This document shows positions 1 to 9,335 of a stretch of DNA of 64,000 nt, piece after piece (positions within the stretch are counted from its first letter, which is position 1; each line of letters begins with the position of its first letter). The stretch covers positions 5,456,501 to 5,520,500 of the forward strand of contig NZ_CP120742.1 in assembly GCF_029581275.1 (NCBI RefSeq), written 5' to 3'. Both the position numbers and the translations under genes were made by a program. This DNA is from Micromonospora sp. WMMD1155. Lineage in GTDB: Bacteria; Actinomycetota; Actinomycetes; Mycobacteriales; Micromonosporaceae. Below the pieces are notes generated by a model. It did not search any database. It had not been told where the DNA came from and saw nothing but the letters and a program-made list of their open reading frames with translations.

Positions 1-575
1 TCGACGTCCCGTTGCACGGGCAGGATCGCCGGGTGTGTGCCGTGGTCGCGAAGCGCGGCGAGAGTCCGTCGACCGGTGTCCTGGGACGACATGGGCACGT
101 CGCGTAACACCCGCGCGCCCGCCGGGTCGCGTAGCCCGAGCGCCCACCATCCGCCGTCGAGCGCCGGTCCGAACACCGCCTCGTGGTCGGCGAGCCGTTC
201 CAGCGCGCTGGTGAGCAGGGCCGGGCGGATCTGCGGCGTGTCCATGCCGATCTGCAGCACCGGGCGGCCGGGGAAACCAACGGCGGTGTCGGCGTGCGCG
301 TTCGCGAGACGGTCGGCGAACGTGTCACCGCGCTGCGGAAGGAGATGCCAACCCGCCAACGCGGCGGTCAGCTCCGCGACGTGCTCGGCATCGGCGAACC
401 GGCCGGTGTACGCCAGCACGGGGATCGTCGACGGGGTGGCGCGCACCGCCGCGAGGGTGTCCAACAACGCCGCCGCCGCGATCCGGGCGGCCTGGGTGGG
501 ACTCGCCGGCGGGCAGAGCCGCGTCTTGGCCAGCCCTGGGACCGGTGCCTTGGCGACCACGAGCAGGACGTTCAC
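1..575 (-). CDS. DUF2064/TIGR04282-type glycosyltransferase-like protein (3' end cut by window edge)
   Basis: This reading frame runs off the left edge, so only about 191 N-terminal codons are visible. The protein opens MNVLLVVAKAPVPGLAKTRL, the nucleotide-binding loop characteristic of the DUF2064 (TIGR04282, CofC/GT-A-like) family, and later has a GMDTP acid motif and GGWWALGL, both typical of that family. The start is a GTG whose GTGA overlaps the stop of the upstream GT2 gene, so the two are translationally coupled. The family fold resembles nucleotidyl/glycosyl transferases; the substrate is not known. Pairing with a GT2 enzyme and an NAD-dependent epimerase suggests glycan or glycolipid assembly. 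The family call is firm, the function is not. Confidence 0.85.
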   Translation of the reverse strand, partial: MNVLLVVAKAPVPGLAKTRLCPPASPTQAARIAAAALLDTLAAVRATPSTIPVLAYTGRFADAEHVAELTAALAGWHLLPQRGDTFADRLANAHADTAVGFPGRPVLQIGMDTPQIRPALLTSALERLADHEAVFGPALDGGWWALGLRDPAGARVLRDVPMSSQDTGRRTLAALRDHGTHPAILPVQRDV

Positions 576-1249
576 CGGCCACCACCGGCGTCGGCGCGGA
601 GCACTCCGGCGAAGTCCCGGGCCGCCCGCACCATGCCCCGGACCGACCCGGAGACCTTCGACCTGGTGCCGGCGGCCCGGGGAGCGTAGGCGACGTCCAG
701 TTCGAGGATCCGCCAGCCCGCCCGGGACGCCCGGAGCAGCAGTTCCAACGGGTAGCCGAACGCGCGGTCGTCGACGCCGAGTCCCAACAGCGCCGCCCGG
801 TGGGCCACCCGGATCGGGCTGACGTCGTACACCGGTACGCCACGGCGGCGCAGCAGCGCGGCGACCAACGCGTTTCCGGTCCGGGCGTGCCACGGCCAGG
901 CGTCCGCCGAGACCGGCCGACGCCGCCCGACGGCGAGATCCGCCCTACCGTCGAGCACCGCCGCGACGAGCCTGGGCAACTCGGCCGGGTCGAACGAGCC
1001 GTCCGCGTCGAGTACGCAGACCAACTCGGCGTCCGCCGCCAGCAGGCCGGCGTGCACCGCCGCGCCGTAGCCGCGTCGTGGCTCGTGGACGACCCGGGCC
1101 CCGTGCTCGGCCGCGATCACCGGCGAGCCGTCCGTGGAGCCGTTGTCGACCACGACGGCGCGGTAGCCGGGCGGCAGCCCGTTCAGTACGGCAGGCAGTG
1201 CGGCCGCCTCGTCCAGACACGGCAGCACCACGTCGATCGTTGTGCGCAT
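572..1249 (-). CDS. Family 2 glycosyltransferase
   Basis: A 225-residue GT-A fold glycosyltransferase of the GT2/dolichol-phosphate-mannose-synthase type. The sequence starts MRTTIDVVLPCLDEAAALP (nucleotide-binding strand). It continues with VVDNGSTDGS and the metal-binding acidic motif VLDADGSFDP near residues 78-87, and has a conserved region FGYPLELLLRA toward the C-terminus. It lacks C-terminal membrane helices, so it is a short cytoplasmic or membrane-associated form. It would move a sugar from an activated donor to a lipid carrier or other acceptor. Its stop overlaps the start of the downstream DUF2064 gene by four bases, indicating an operon. The donor sugar cannot be read from the sequence. 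Confidence 0.9.
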   Translation of the reverse strand: MRTTIDVVLPCLDEAAALPAVLNGLPPGYRAVVVDNGSTDGSPVIAAEHGARVVHEPRRGYGAAVHAGLLAADAELVCVLDADGSFDPAELPRLVAAVLDGRADLAVGRRRPVSADAWPWHARTGNALVAALLRRRGVPVYDVSPIRVAHRAALLGLGVDDRAFGYPLELLLRASRAGWRILELDVAYAPRAAGTRSKVSGSVRGMVRAARDFAGVLRADAGGGR

Positions 1250-1397
1250 ATCGGCGACGCTAGGCCCGCGACGGACCGCCCGGACCGTCGTGCCGTCTTA
1301 CGAATCGCTTACGCGGCAACGGATCTTACGAGTCCCTGACGTCCCCGTCGTTCGGCTGTCGAAGCCCTGGTCGCGGGTCGTATCGTCGGCCGTCACC

Positions 1398-2789
1398 ATG
1401 ACCATGATGACCCGGCCGGGACGATCCCGGTACGCCGACCTGATCGTCCTCGGCGTCGAGGTGGCAGTGCTCGCCGCCGCCGTCGGCATCGGCGCACTGC
1501 TCAACCACCGGGGCGTGCGGCTGCACGCCGACGCCGCCCCGCTCTATGCCACCTGGCGGCCCCATCTGGGCTTCGGCACCCCGGTCGCGCTGCTCGTCGG
1601 GGCGCTGTTCGTCTGGCGCGGTACGCGCTGGGCGGCCGACACGCGCTGGCCGCGGCTGCTGGTCGTCGGCTACCTCGCCTCGGTGCTCTGGACGCTCTCC
1701 CTGGCGCTGGTGGACGGCTGGTCGGCCGGCGTGACCGAGCGGCTCACCGTGCAGGCCGAGTACCTGCACGAGGTGCCCCGGGTGACGGATGTCGGCCTGA
1801 TGCTGTCCGGCTTCGCCGACCGGATCCTCGACTTCCAACCGAACTCGTGGTCGACCCACACCGCCGCTCACCCGCCGGGTGCGCTGCTGTTCTTCGTCGG
1901 GTTGGACCGGATCGGCCTGGGCGGCGGGGCCGCCGCCGGGCTCGCCTGTGTGCTGCTGGGGGCCACGGTGTCGGTGTCGGTTCCGGTGACGTTGCGGGCA
2001 CTCGGGGCAGCGGATGCGGCTCGGGCGGTCTGGCCGTTCCTGGTCCTGTTCCCGGGGGCGGTCTGGGTGGGGGTGTCGGCGGACGGGATCTTCGCCGCGG
2101 TGGTCGCGGGCGGGCTGGCGCTGGTGGCGGTGGGCGGCCGACCCGCTGCCGTGCCCGGCGGGTTGCTGCTCGGGTTCGCGCTCTACCTGTCGTACGGCTT
2201 CGTCCTGGTCGGGCTGCTCGCGCTGACCGTGGTGCTGCTCCGGGCGCGGGACCGCCTCGCCGTCCTCCTGGTCGCGGCGACGGCGGGCGCGGTGGTCGTC
2301 GCCGCGTTCACGGCGTCCGGTTTCTGGTGGCCGGACGGCTACCAGTTGGTGACCCGTCGTTACTACCAGGGCTGGGCGGCGGATCGCCCGTACGGCTACT
2401 GGGTCTGGGCCAACCTGGCCGCCCTGCTGCTCTCGGCCGGCCCGGTGGTGGGGCCGGCGCTACGGCGGGCGGTGGCGTCCCTGTCGATCCGGCGGGCGGT
2501 GCCCGCCGGGTCGGCCCGGCCGCCGCATCGGTCGTTCGCGGCGGCCCTTCGAGAGCGGGCCGTCGGCGCGGGCCCCACGGTGTGGCTGCCCGTCGCGGCG
2601 GCGGTGGCGGTGCTCGCGGCGGACCTCTCCGGGCTCAGCAAAGCCGAGGTCGAGCGGATCTGGCTACCGTTCACCGTCTGGCTGCTGGTCGCCACCGCGC
2701 ACCTGCCCGCCGGGCACCGCCGGTGGTGGTTGGCGGCTCAGGCCGGCACGGCTCTCGCCGTCAACCACCTACTGTGGACGGTGTCCTGA
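1398..2789 (+). CDS. Polytopic membrane protein, possible GT-C type glycosyltransferase
   Basis: A 463-residue integral membrane protein with roughly ten hydrophobic segments (for example LGVEVAVLAAAVGIGALL, FLVLFPGAVWVGVSADG, AAVAVLAADLSGL). The loop motif HPPGALLFF is common in actinobacterial GT-C-like membrane proteins that use polyprenyl-phosphate sugars. ATG 1398 was chosen because the longer frame begins within the divergent GT2 gene and adds an implausible charged leader. It is divergent from the GT2/DUF2064 pair, and its last 29 bases overlap the end of the convergent epimerase gene. A role in glycan or lipid-linked sugar transfer is inferred from topology and neighbours; no catalytic residue was identified. 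Confidence 0.75.
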   Translation: MTMMTRPGRSRYADLIVLGVEVAVLAAAVGIGALLNHRGVRLHADAAPLYATWRPHLGFGTPVALLVGALFVWRGTRWAADTRWPRLLVVGYLASVLWTLSLALVDGWSAGVTERLTVQAEYLHEVPRVTDVGLMLSGFADRILDFQPNSWSTHTAAHPPGALLFFVGLDRIGLGGGAAAGLACVLLGATVSVSVPVTLRALGAADAARAVWPFLVLFPGAVWVGVSADGIFAAVVAGGLALVAVGGRPAAVPGGLLLGFALYLSYGFVLVGLLALTVVLLRARDRLAVLLVAATAGAVVVAAFTASGFWWPDGYQLVTRRYYQGWAADRPYGYWVWANLAALLLSAGPVVGPALRRAVASLSIRRAVPAGSARPPHRSFAAALRERAVGAGPTVWLPVAAAVAVLAADLSGLSKAEVERIWLPFTVWLLVATAHLPAGHRRWWLAAQAGTALAVNHLLWTVS

Positions 2790-3840
2790 CCGTAGCCGGT
2801 TCCCTCATCACGGCGGTGGTGAAGTCGGCGATGCCGGCGGCGAAACCGATCCGGGCGGTGAAACCGAGCAGCCGGGTGGCGCGGGCCGGGTCGGCCACGA
2901 CGTGCCGCACGTCCGCCGCCCGCCCGCCCCCGACCGTGACCGGCAGCGGCCCGTCCATCGCCGCGGCCAACTCGTGGGCCAACTCGCCGACGGTGTGCGG
3001 CTCACCCGAGCAGACGTTGACCGGGGTCAGAGGATCCGGTGCCGGTGTCGTCAGGGCCAGCAGGTTCGCCACGGCGACGTCCGTCACGTGCACGAAGTCG
3101 CGCCGCTGCCGGCCGTCCTCCAGCACCCGGGGCGGCTGCCCGGCCGCCAGCGCCGACCGGAAGATCGACGCGACCCCGGCGTACGGGGTGTCGCGGGGCA
3201 TCCGTGGCCCGTACACGTTGTGGTAGCGCAGGGCCCAGACCGATCCGCCGGTCTGCCGGGCCCACGCGCCGGCGAGGTGTTCCTGGGCCAGTTTGGTGGC
3301 GGCGTACGTGCTGTGCGGCTCCAACGGCGCGTCCTCCGGAATGAGACCGGGGGAGAGCGTCCGGTCACAGCGAGGGCAGGTCGGCTCGTACCGGCCCTCG
3401 GCAAGGTCGGCGGCCCGGCGGCCGGAGGGCCGGACGACTCCGTGGGTCTTGCAGTGGTAGCGGCCCTCGCCGTAGACCACCATCGAGCTGGCCAGCACGA
3501 GGTGGCGTACCCCGGTGGCGTGCATCGCCGCCAGGAGGGTGGCCGTGCCGAGGTCGTTGTGCGCGGTGTACCGGGGGGCGTCGGCCGGGTCGACGCCGTG
3601 GCCGACCATGGCCGCCTGATGGCAGACCGCGTCGACCCCCGCCAGTAGCCGGGTCAGCAGGTCGACGTCACGTACGTCGCCGAGCACGAGACCGTGCCGA
3701 TCGGTCCAGGGCGGCGCGACGGCACCGTGCGCCTCCGGCAGGAGCGCGTCGACGGCCACCACCTCGTGCCCGTGTTCGATCAGCAGGTCGGCGACGTGTG
3801 AGCCGATGAACCCGGCCGCACCGGTGACAAGGATCCGCAT
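2761..3840 (-). CDS. NAD-dependent epimerase/dehydratase (extended SDR)
   Basis: A 359-residue extended short-chain dehydrogenase. The start MRILVTGAAGFIGSHVADLL is a textbook NAD(P)-binding Rossmann motif (TGxxGFIGxH). STYAATKLAQEHL carries the catalytic YxxxK, and LRYHNVYGPRMP is the substrate-side motif of sugar-nucleotide epimerases/dehydratases. An insert with paired cysteines (YHCKTHG ... PTCPRCDRT) between residues ~130 and 170 looks like a small metal-binding knuckle, unusual for UDP-sugar epimerases. ATG 3840 begins the Rossmann strand directly, so longer in-frame starts were not used. Its 3' end overlaps the convergent membrane-protein gene. It probably interconverts nucleotide sugars for the neighbouring glycosyltransferase; substrate unknown. 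Confidence 0.88.
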   Translation of the reverse strand: MRILVTGAAGFIGSHVADLLIEHGHEVVAVDALLPEAHGAVAPPWTDRHGLVLGDVRDVDLLTRLLAGVDAVCHQAAMVGHGVDPADAPRYTAHNDLGTATLLAAMHATGVRHLVLASSMVVYGEGRYHCKTHGVVRPSGRRAADLAEGRYEPTCPRCDRTLSPGLIPEDAPLEPHSTYAATKLAQEHLAGAWARQTGGSVWALRYHNVYGPRMPRDTPYAGVASIFRSALAAGQPPRVLEDGRQRRDFVHVTDVAVANLLALTTPAPDPLTPVNVCSGEPHTVGELAHELAAAMDGPLPVTVGGGRAADVRHVVADPARATRLLGFTARIGFAAGIADFTTAVMREPATVRTPSTVGG

Positions 3841-3986
3841 TCCGGTCACCGTATGACCCCGCGTACGCCCCGGTCGGGGTGCGCGCGCAACCGTAAGAAC
3901 CTCACAAGATCTGCGTGGTGGGGGCGTGCCGCGGCGCGTGGCTACGCTGGGTCGATGGAAGGGACGCGCCGGAACGGGGGAGGCAC

Positions 3987-4682
3987 GTGACACAGCGGGT
4001 GCTGGTGGTCGACGACGACCAGACCGTGAGTGACGTCATTCGCCGTTACCTGGAGAACGACGGCTTCCAGGTGAGCCTGGCGGCGGATGGCGAGGAGGCG
4101 CTGGCGGCGGTGGAGCGGGAGACGCCGCACCTGGTCGTGCTCGACCTGATGCTGCCCCGGATCAGCGGTCTGCAGGTGTGCCGGCAGCTGCGGGTACGGC
4201 CGGACGGCGTGCCGATCGTCATGCTGACCGCCCGCGGAGACGAGTCCGACCGGATCCTCGGTCTGCAGCTCGGCGCGGACGACTACCTGACCAAGCCCTT
4301 CTCCCCCCGGGAACTGGTGCTGCGGGTTCGTTCGGTGCTCCGTCGCGCCGCCGGCGGGTCGACGACCGAACGGCCGGAGGCGCTCACCGACGGCGGCCTG
4401 GTGGTGCACACCACCTCCCGAACCGCTCACCTCGCCGGCCGGGAGCTGGCCCTGACGCTGCGCGAATTCGACCTGCTCGTCCACCTCATGCGGCACCCGT
4501 CCACGGTGTTCGGCCGCGCCGAGCTGCTGGAGCAGGTCTGGGGATGGAACTTCGGGGACCACTCGACGGTGACCGTGCACGTACGCCGGCTGCGCGAGAA
4601 GATCGAGGCGGACCCGGCCGATCCGCAGCGGATCGTGACCGTCTGGGGCGTCGGCTACCGCTACGAGCCGGCCCATGCGTGA
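3987..4682 (+). CDS. OmpR/PhoB-family response regulator
   Basis: A 231-residue DNA-binding response regulator. The receiver domain (residues ~3-116) has the acidic pocket VVDDDQ, phospho-acceptor D53 in VVLDLMLP and K103 in YLTKPFS. The winged-helix effector domain (about 135-228) ends in VTVHVRRLREKIE and VWGVGYRYE, the PhoB-type signature. GTG 3987 is preceded by a strong purine-rich ribosome-binding site (GGGGGAGG at about 3976-3983), which decides the start over the longer frame. The last eight bases overlap the histidine kinase gene, so the pair is co-translated. The signal and regulon are unknown. Confidence 0.95.
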   Translation: MTQRVLVVDDDQTVSDVIRRYLENDGFQVSLAADGEEALAAVERETPHLVVLDLMLPRISGLQVCRQLRVRPDGVPIVMLTARGDESDRILGLQLGADDYLTKPFSPRELVLRVRSVLRRAAGGSTTERPEALTDGGLVVHTTSRTAHLAGRELALTLREFDLLVHLMRHPSTVFGRAELLEQVWGWNFGDHSTVTVHVRRLREKIEADPADPQRIVTVWGVGYRYEPAHA

Positions 4683-5691
4683 CCTGCTGCTGATCTTCGC
4701 GATCGCCCTCGGCGCGGCGCTGGGCATCGGCCTCGTCGGCGCGGCCCTGCTCCGCGCACTGCGGCGCAGGTCGATCACCGTGCACCTCAGCGTGCTGCTC
4801 GTCACCACCGTGGTCGCCGTCGCCGTCGGGGTGATGGCGGTCGCGGAGGCGATGTTCCTCTCCCCACACGACCTCGAGGTCGTCCTGATCACCGTTTCGG
4901 CGGCTGCGGTGGTCAGCCTCGCCGTCGGCGGGCACTTCGGTCGCCGACTGGCACGCGCGGCGGTGTGGCGTGACCAGGCCCGCGAGCGGGAACGGCACCT
5001 GGAGAAGGGTCGGCGTGACCTGGTCGCCTGGGTCTCCCACGACCTGCGTACGCCGCTCGCCGGCATCCGGGCGATGGCCGAGGCGTTGGAGGACCGGGTG
5101 GTCCGGGACCCGGACACGGTCGAGGACTACCACCGACGGATCCGGCTGGAGACCGACCGGATGACCCGACTGGTCGACGACCTGTTCGAGCTGTCCCGGA
5201 TCAACGCGGGGGCGCTGCGGTTGTCGTTGACGGCGGTGCCGCTCGGCGAGGTGGTGTCGGACGCGCTGGCCACCACGTTCCCGTTGGCCGACGCCCGCCG
5301 GATCAAGCTGGTCGCCAGCGAGTCGGGGTGGCCGACGGTCGCCGCGAGCGAGCCGGAGTTGGCGCGCGTGGTGACCAACCTGCTGCTCAACGCGGTGCGC
5401 TACACCCCGGAGGACGGCACGGTACGCATCGAAGCCGGCCGCGACGAGGACGACGCCTGGCTGTCGGTCGCCGACACCTGTGGCGGCATCCCGCCGGGTG
5501 ACCTTCCCCGGGTGTTCGACATCGCCTTCCGCGGTGAACCGGCCCGCACCCCGGGCCCCGGCGACGGCGGAGCCTCCGGAGGGCTCGGTCTGGCCATCGT
5601 CCACGGCCTGGTGGAGGCGCACGGCGGTCGGGTCGAGGTACGCAACACCCCTGAGGGCTGTCAGTTCCTGGTCCGACTGGTCGGGGCCTGA
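4675..5691 (+). CDS. Membrane sensor histidine kinase
   Basis: A 338-residue sensor kinase partnered with the response regulator it overlaps. The N-terminus has a hydrophobic segment (residues 3-24) and two more around 42-85, with almost no extracytoplasmic loop, so it probably senses within the membrane or through an accessory protein. The DHp region has the H-box WVSHDLRTPLAG with phospho-acceptor H122. The HATPase_c domain has an N-box (LLLNAVRYTPEDG), a G1 box (DTCGGIPPGDLPRVFD) and a G2 box (GLGLAIVHGLVEAHGG). Length and layout are normal for actinobacterial kinases of this type. Confidence 0.95.
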   Translation: MRDLLLIFAIALGAALGIGLVGAALLRALRRRSITVHLSVLLVTTVVAVAVGVMAVAEAMFLSPHDLEVVLITVSAAAVVSLAVGGHFGRRLARAAVWRDQARERERHLEKGRRDLVAWVSHDLRTPLAGIRAMAEALEDRVVRDPDTVEDYHRRIRLETDRMTRLVDDLFELSRINAGALRLSLTAVPLGEVVSDALATTFPLADARRIKLVASESGWPTVAASEPELARVVTNLLLNAVRYTPEDGTVRIEAGRDEDDAWLSVADTCGGIPPGDLPRVFDIAFRGEPARTPGPGDGGASGGLGLAIVHGLVEAHGGRVEVRNTPEGCQFLVRLVGA

Positions 5692-6304
5692 CGTAACGCG
5701 CGGGCCGGTGAACGTCGCCGCGCGACGGTGGCGGTCACCGCGCCGCCGGCGCCATCCCGAGCGGGGCTGGGTTTGCCCGGGGTGGCGCTCCGGTTGTTCG
5801 GCCACGCGCTTTTCTCAAGTCGCCTATCGGCTGCCGGTCGGGTCGGCATCGTGCCGTGAAGGTCGGTCGGAGGCAGGCAGAAGGCGTTCTGATTCAAGTC
5901 CTTCGGCGGTTGACAAATCCTTGCGGACGGTTCTTCCAAGGGCTGCCGCATCCGGCGCGAGGACTCGATGTGGACATGGCAGATTCGGTCGTTTTGCATA
6001 GGCGCTCATGGTTTTGGTGATATCTGGACGGGCGCGATCGGTCGAGATTCCGCCCTGACCCGCGTGGGATTCCTATCCCCACCTCGACTTGGTCGTGTGT
6101 GTCCCGGCCCGGTGGATCCGGGGTGGTTTATTGGTTTTCGGGGATTCCGACCGGTCCCTTTCTACGGTTCAAGGGGCAAGCTCGCAAATAACCTGCACCC
6201 CGACGTCGGGTGTTGGAATGGGAGTGGACATCTTCGAAATTCGATGGCCCTCCGGTATAGTGACCATTCCCCTTGAGTGCGCCGGAAAGCGTTTGATCTG
6301 CGTG
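5692..6304. other. Long AT-richer intergenic leader before the LAL regulator
   Basis: This is a 613-base gap without a supportable gene. The first ~200 bases have the usual GC content. From about 5900 onward the sequence becomes clearly AT-richer than the rest of the window and contains no convincing coding frame on either strand. A weak candidate promoter, TTCGAA at 6233-6238 and TATAGT at 6256-6261 with a 17-base spacer, sits 40-70 bases before the chosen start of the LuxR gene. The composition suggests a regulatory region at the left border of the RiPP cluster. Confidence 0.5.
6233..6261 (+). promoter_or_regulatory. Candidate promoter of the LAL regulator gene
   Basis: TTCGAA (6233-6238) and TATAGT (6256-6261) are separated by 17 bases. 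The -10 element is good and the -35 element is weak. Transcription would begin near 6268, about 37 bases before the ATG at 6305. Confidence 0.3.
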
Positions 6305-9184
6305 ATGACATCTGGGCTGGAAAATGCGTCAACGGGCCCGCGCTTCGTCGGGCGGCAACCACAGTTGGCGCGTATCGAGAGAGCCCAGGCCGCTGCGCTG
6401 AGTCGTGGCCGGCAGATGGTTTGCGAGGTGGTCGGTGAGCCGGGCATCGGCAAGACCCGGTTCGTCCACGAGGCACTGCGACGATGCGTTCCCACCGTTC
6501 CGTGGGCGGTCGGCACGTGCGCGCCGGACGAACGAGGGGTTCCCTTCCACGTCTTCCGACAGGCCTTCACGACGGGGCAGCCACACCGACGCGGGCTACG
6601 CCTCGGGCGGTTCACCGGGGAGACCTGGATGGAGTCCGGCGCGGCGCCACCGGGGCCGGCGCGGGCGTCGGACGCCCAACGGTTCCGCACCAACCAACTG
6701 GCCCGTCGGCTGATCGGCCTGGCGGCGCGGGACGGTCTGACGCTGGTCCTCGACGACCTGCACTGGGCGGACGCCTCCTCCGCCGGCCTGATCGCCCACC
6801 TCCTGCGCTACCCGGTGCCCGCCCCCCTGCTGCTCGTGCTCGTCTACCGCCCGCGGCAGATGGCGACGCCGATGCCGTTCGGGCCACCGGATTCGCGCGA
6901 GCAGGCCGACGCGGAGCCGGCCTCACACGACCGGATCGAGCTCAGCCCGCTCAGCCTCGCCGAGATGGCGCCTCTGCACCCACACGCCGACCAGGTGGAG
7001 CTGCGGGCACGGTACGACGTGACCGGCGGCAATCCCGGTTACCTGACGGCGCTGCCGGGCGGCCCCGCACCAGACCACACCGACCCGATCCGGGAGGCGC
7101 AGGGCGCCTGGTTGTCCGACGCCGTGGTGGCCGTGCTGCGCCGCGAGTGGTCGGGCCTGCCGCCCGTCGAGCTGGCCTGTCTGCGGGCCGGAGCGGTCGT
7201 CGACGCGCCCTTCGCCGCCGACCTGCTCGCCGCGATCGCGCAGGTGCCGACGCCACGTGCGGTGGAGGCCGGCTGGCGGTTGGTCCGACTCGACCTGATC
7301 CGCCGCGTCCCCGGCACCGGACGATTCGCCTTCCGGCACCCGGTGCTGCGGATGGCCGTCGCACAGGACACCGACCCGGCGTGGCGGGCCGATGCCTCCG
7401 CGCGGGCGCTCACCGCGCTCGTCGAGCTGGGCGCGCCCCCCGCCGACCAGGCCCGCTACGCCGAACGCCTGCTCGCCCTGCCGAACGGCCGCTGGGCCGA
7501 ACGCTGCGTCGACGTGCTCTGCCAGGCCGCCCAGGAGATCCGCCGCGAGACACCGGACCTGGCCATCCGCTGGCTGCGGTTGGCGTTGCGGGCGCTGCGG
7601 CCGACGGCCGGCTCGACGCAGCGTCGCCGAGACGTGGCCCTCGCGCTCGCCCAGATCACCGGGGAGGCGGGCGACCTGGCCGAGAGCAGGGCCCTGCTCC
7701 AGGAGATCGTGCCGCTGTTCCCCGCCGACCCGCAGGGACGACGGGCGCAGGCGGTCGCGCTCTGGGCGCGAGTGGAACGCCTGCTCGGCAACTACCCGGA
7801 GGCGGCGGCGATCAGCCGGCGCGAGCTGGCCGCCCTGCCCGCCGACACCGCACCCGGTGTCGGCTACCGACTCGCCACCGAGATCGGCGTCGCCGGCATC
7901 CTGGGCGGCCGCCGACCCGCCGTAGGTCTGCCCGACGCGCTCACCGGAGACCGCGACGGCCCCGCCGCCGACCGGGCCGGCCTGCTCGCCGTCCGCAGCC
8001 TCGCCGCCGTGCACGACGGCGCACTCGACGACGCGCGGGGCCTGCTCGACGCGGGCGTCCGGATCGTCGACGCCTTGCCGGACCGGGACGTCCGCGACCA
8101 CCCCGACTGCCTCACCGCGCTCGGGCTGACCGAGTTGTACCTCGAACGGCAGGCCGACGCGGCGCGGCACCTCGACCGAGGGCTGACCCTCGTGCGGGCC
8201 TCGCACCGCGACGACGGGCTCTGCCAACTGCTGCTCGGTCGCAGTCAGGTCGCCTACCACGGCGGTCAGCTGACCACGGCCATCGGGCTGGCCACCGAGG
8301 CGGGCATCGTCGCCCGGCGCATCGGCAGCCATCACCTGCTCAGCTTCGCCCTGGCGTTCGAGGCGGAGGCGACGGCCTGGCGTGGTGGCCCCCGCGACGA
8401 CGACCGGGCGGTGGCGCTGGCCCGCAGCGCCGTCGGAATCGCCACCGACCTCGCCACCTGGTGTGGCCGTACCGCCGTACTGGCGCTGGCCACGGCGGCA
8501 CTGCTGTCCGGTGATCCGGCGACCTGTGCCGAGCTGGTGCGCTCGGCCGGCGGTGACAACCGGCTGAGCCGCCTGCAGACCACCCTCCGGCCGATGTGGT
8601 TCGAGCTGCTCTGCGCCGCCGCGCTCGCCGCCGGTGAGGTGACCGAGGCCGAGCGGCAGGCGCGACAGGCGATGACCGAGGCGGAGCAGAGCGGCCTCGC
8701 CGGGCAGCGGGGCTTCGCCGAGTCGGCGTACGGCGAGGTGCTGCTCGCCCGGGGTGAGGTGTCCGCCGCGTTGCGGCACCTGGAGAGCGCGGCCGACCTG
8801 TTCCGCGCCGGTGGGATGGCGTTGCGGCGCAGTCTCGCGCTGGCCTCCCTGGCGCGGGCCGCCGAGGCCGAGGGCCAGGCGGGCCGGGCGGCGCGGGCCC
8901 GCCGCCGGGCTCTGGAACTGGCCGGGTGGTGCGGGACGGAACGGGTCGGCCTTCGGCTGGCCCGCCCGGTCGGCCCGGTCGAGGTGGCCGCCCTGACCGA
9001 CCGGGAATGGCACATCGCCCGGCTGGCGGCGACCGGAGCCACCAGCCGACTGATCGGGCGGCAGTTGAACATCAGCCCCCGCACGGTGGAGGCGCACCTG
9101 ACCCGGATCTACCGCAAGGCAGGTGTCGCCTCCCGGTCGGGGCTGGTCGCCTGGGTCGCCCGGCTCGATGACACCGATCGGTGA
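6305..9184 (+). CDS. LAL-family LuxR transcriptional regulator (AAA ATPase + HTH)
   Basis: A 959-residue large ATP-binding LuxR (LAL) regulator. FVGRQPQLARIE opens the ATPase domain. Walker A is GEPGIGKTRF (residues ~44-53), and Walker B is LTLVLDDLHWADASS. The middle (about 380-880) is a tetratricopeptide-like helical region rich in Ala and Leu. The C-terminal LuxR helix-turn-helix (about 897-955) reads LTDREWHIARLAATG ... ISPRTVEAHLTRIYRK. ATG 6305 gives a start just before the GPRFVGR motif, where homologues usually begin; the longer in-frame start at 6089 adds non-homologous residues. LAL proteins are typical pathway-specific activators in actinomycete natural-product clusters, so this is the likely activator of the RiPP genes that follow. 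Confidence 0.92.
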   Translation: MTSGLENASTGPRFVGRQPQLARIERAQAAALSRGRQMVCEVVGEPGIGKTRFVHEALRRCVPTVPWAVGTCAPDERGVPFHVFRQAFTTGQPHRRGLRLGRFTGETWMESGAAPPGPARASDAQRFRTNQLARRLIGLAARDGLTLVLDDLHWADASSAGLIAHLLRYPVPAPLLLVLVYRPRQMATPMPFGPPDSREQADAEPASHDRIELSPLSLAEMAPLHPHADQVELRARYDVTGGNPGYLTALPGGPAPDHTDPIREAQGAWLSDAVVAVLRREWSGLPPVELACLRAGAVVDAPFAADLLAAIAQVPTPRAVEAGWRLVRLDLIRRVPGTGRFAFRHPVLRMAVAQDTDPAWRADASARALTALVELGAPPADQARYAERLLALPNGRWAERCVDVLCQAAQEIRRETPDLAIRWLRLALRALRPTAGSTQRRRDVALALAQITGEAGDLAESRALLQEIVPLFPADPQGRRAQAVALWARVERLLGNYPEAAAISRRELAALPADTAPGVGYRLATEIGVAGILGGRRPAVGLPDALTGDRDGPAADRAGLLAVRSLAAVHDGALDDARGLLDAGVRIVDALPDRDVRDHPDCLTALGLTELYLERQADAARHLDRGLTLVRASHRDDGLCQLLLGRSQVAYHGGQLTTAIGLATEAGIVARRIGSHHLLSFALAFEAEATAWRGGPRDDDRAVALARSAVGIATDLATWCGRTAVLALATAALLSGDPATCAELVRSAGGDNRLSRLQTTLRPMWFELLCAAALAAGEVTEAERQARQAMTEAEQSGLAGQRGFAESAYGEVLLARGEVSAALRHLESAADLFRAGGMALRRSLALASLARAAEAEGQAGRAARARRRALELAGWCGTERVGLRLARPVGPVEVAALTDREWHIARLAATGATSRLIGRQLNISPRTVEAHLTRIYRKAGVASRSGLVAWVARLDDTDR

Positions 9185-9335
9185 CCGCGATCCCGGCCCG
9201 ATGACGTCGTTCGGTGCAACGCCGCGAGGCCGGGCAGCACGAGGCCGCGCCGCCCCCGGCGGGACCCGACAGCCGCTCACATACTCGACTCCATCGGGCG
9301 CGATTCCCGTCGACCGGTGGTGGATGGAGGACGAG

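Noticed and set aside
1242..1397. Upstream extension of the membrane protein gene
   Set aside because: It would overlap the divergent glycosyltransferase start and adds a basic, non-conserved leader.
9185..9335. Search for an extra short precursor peptide between the LAL and lipoprotein genes
   Set aside because: No short frame with a ribosome-binding site and leader/core features was found.
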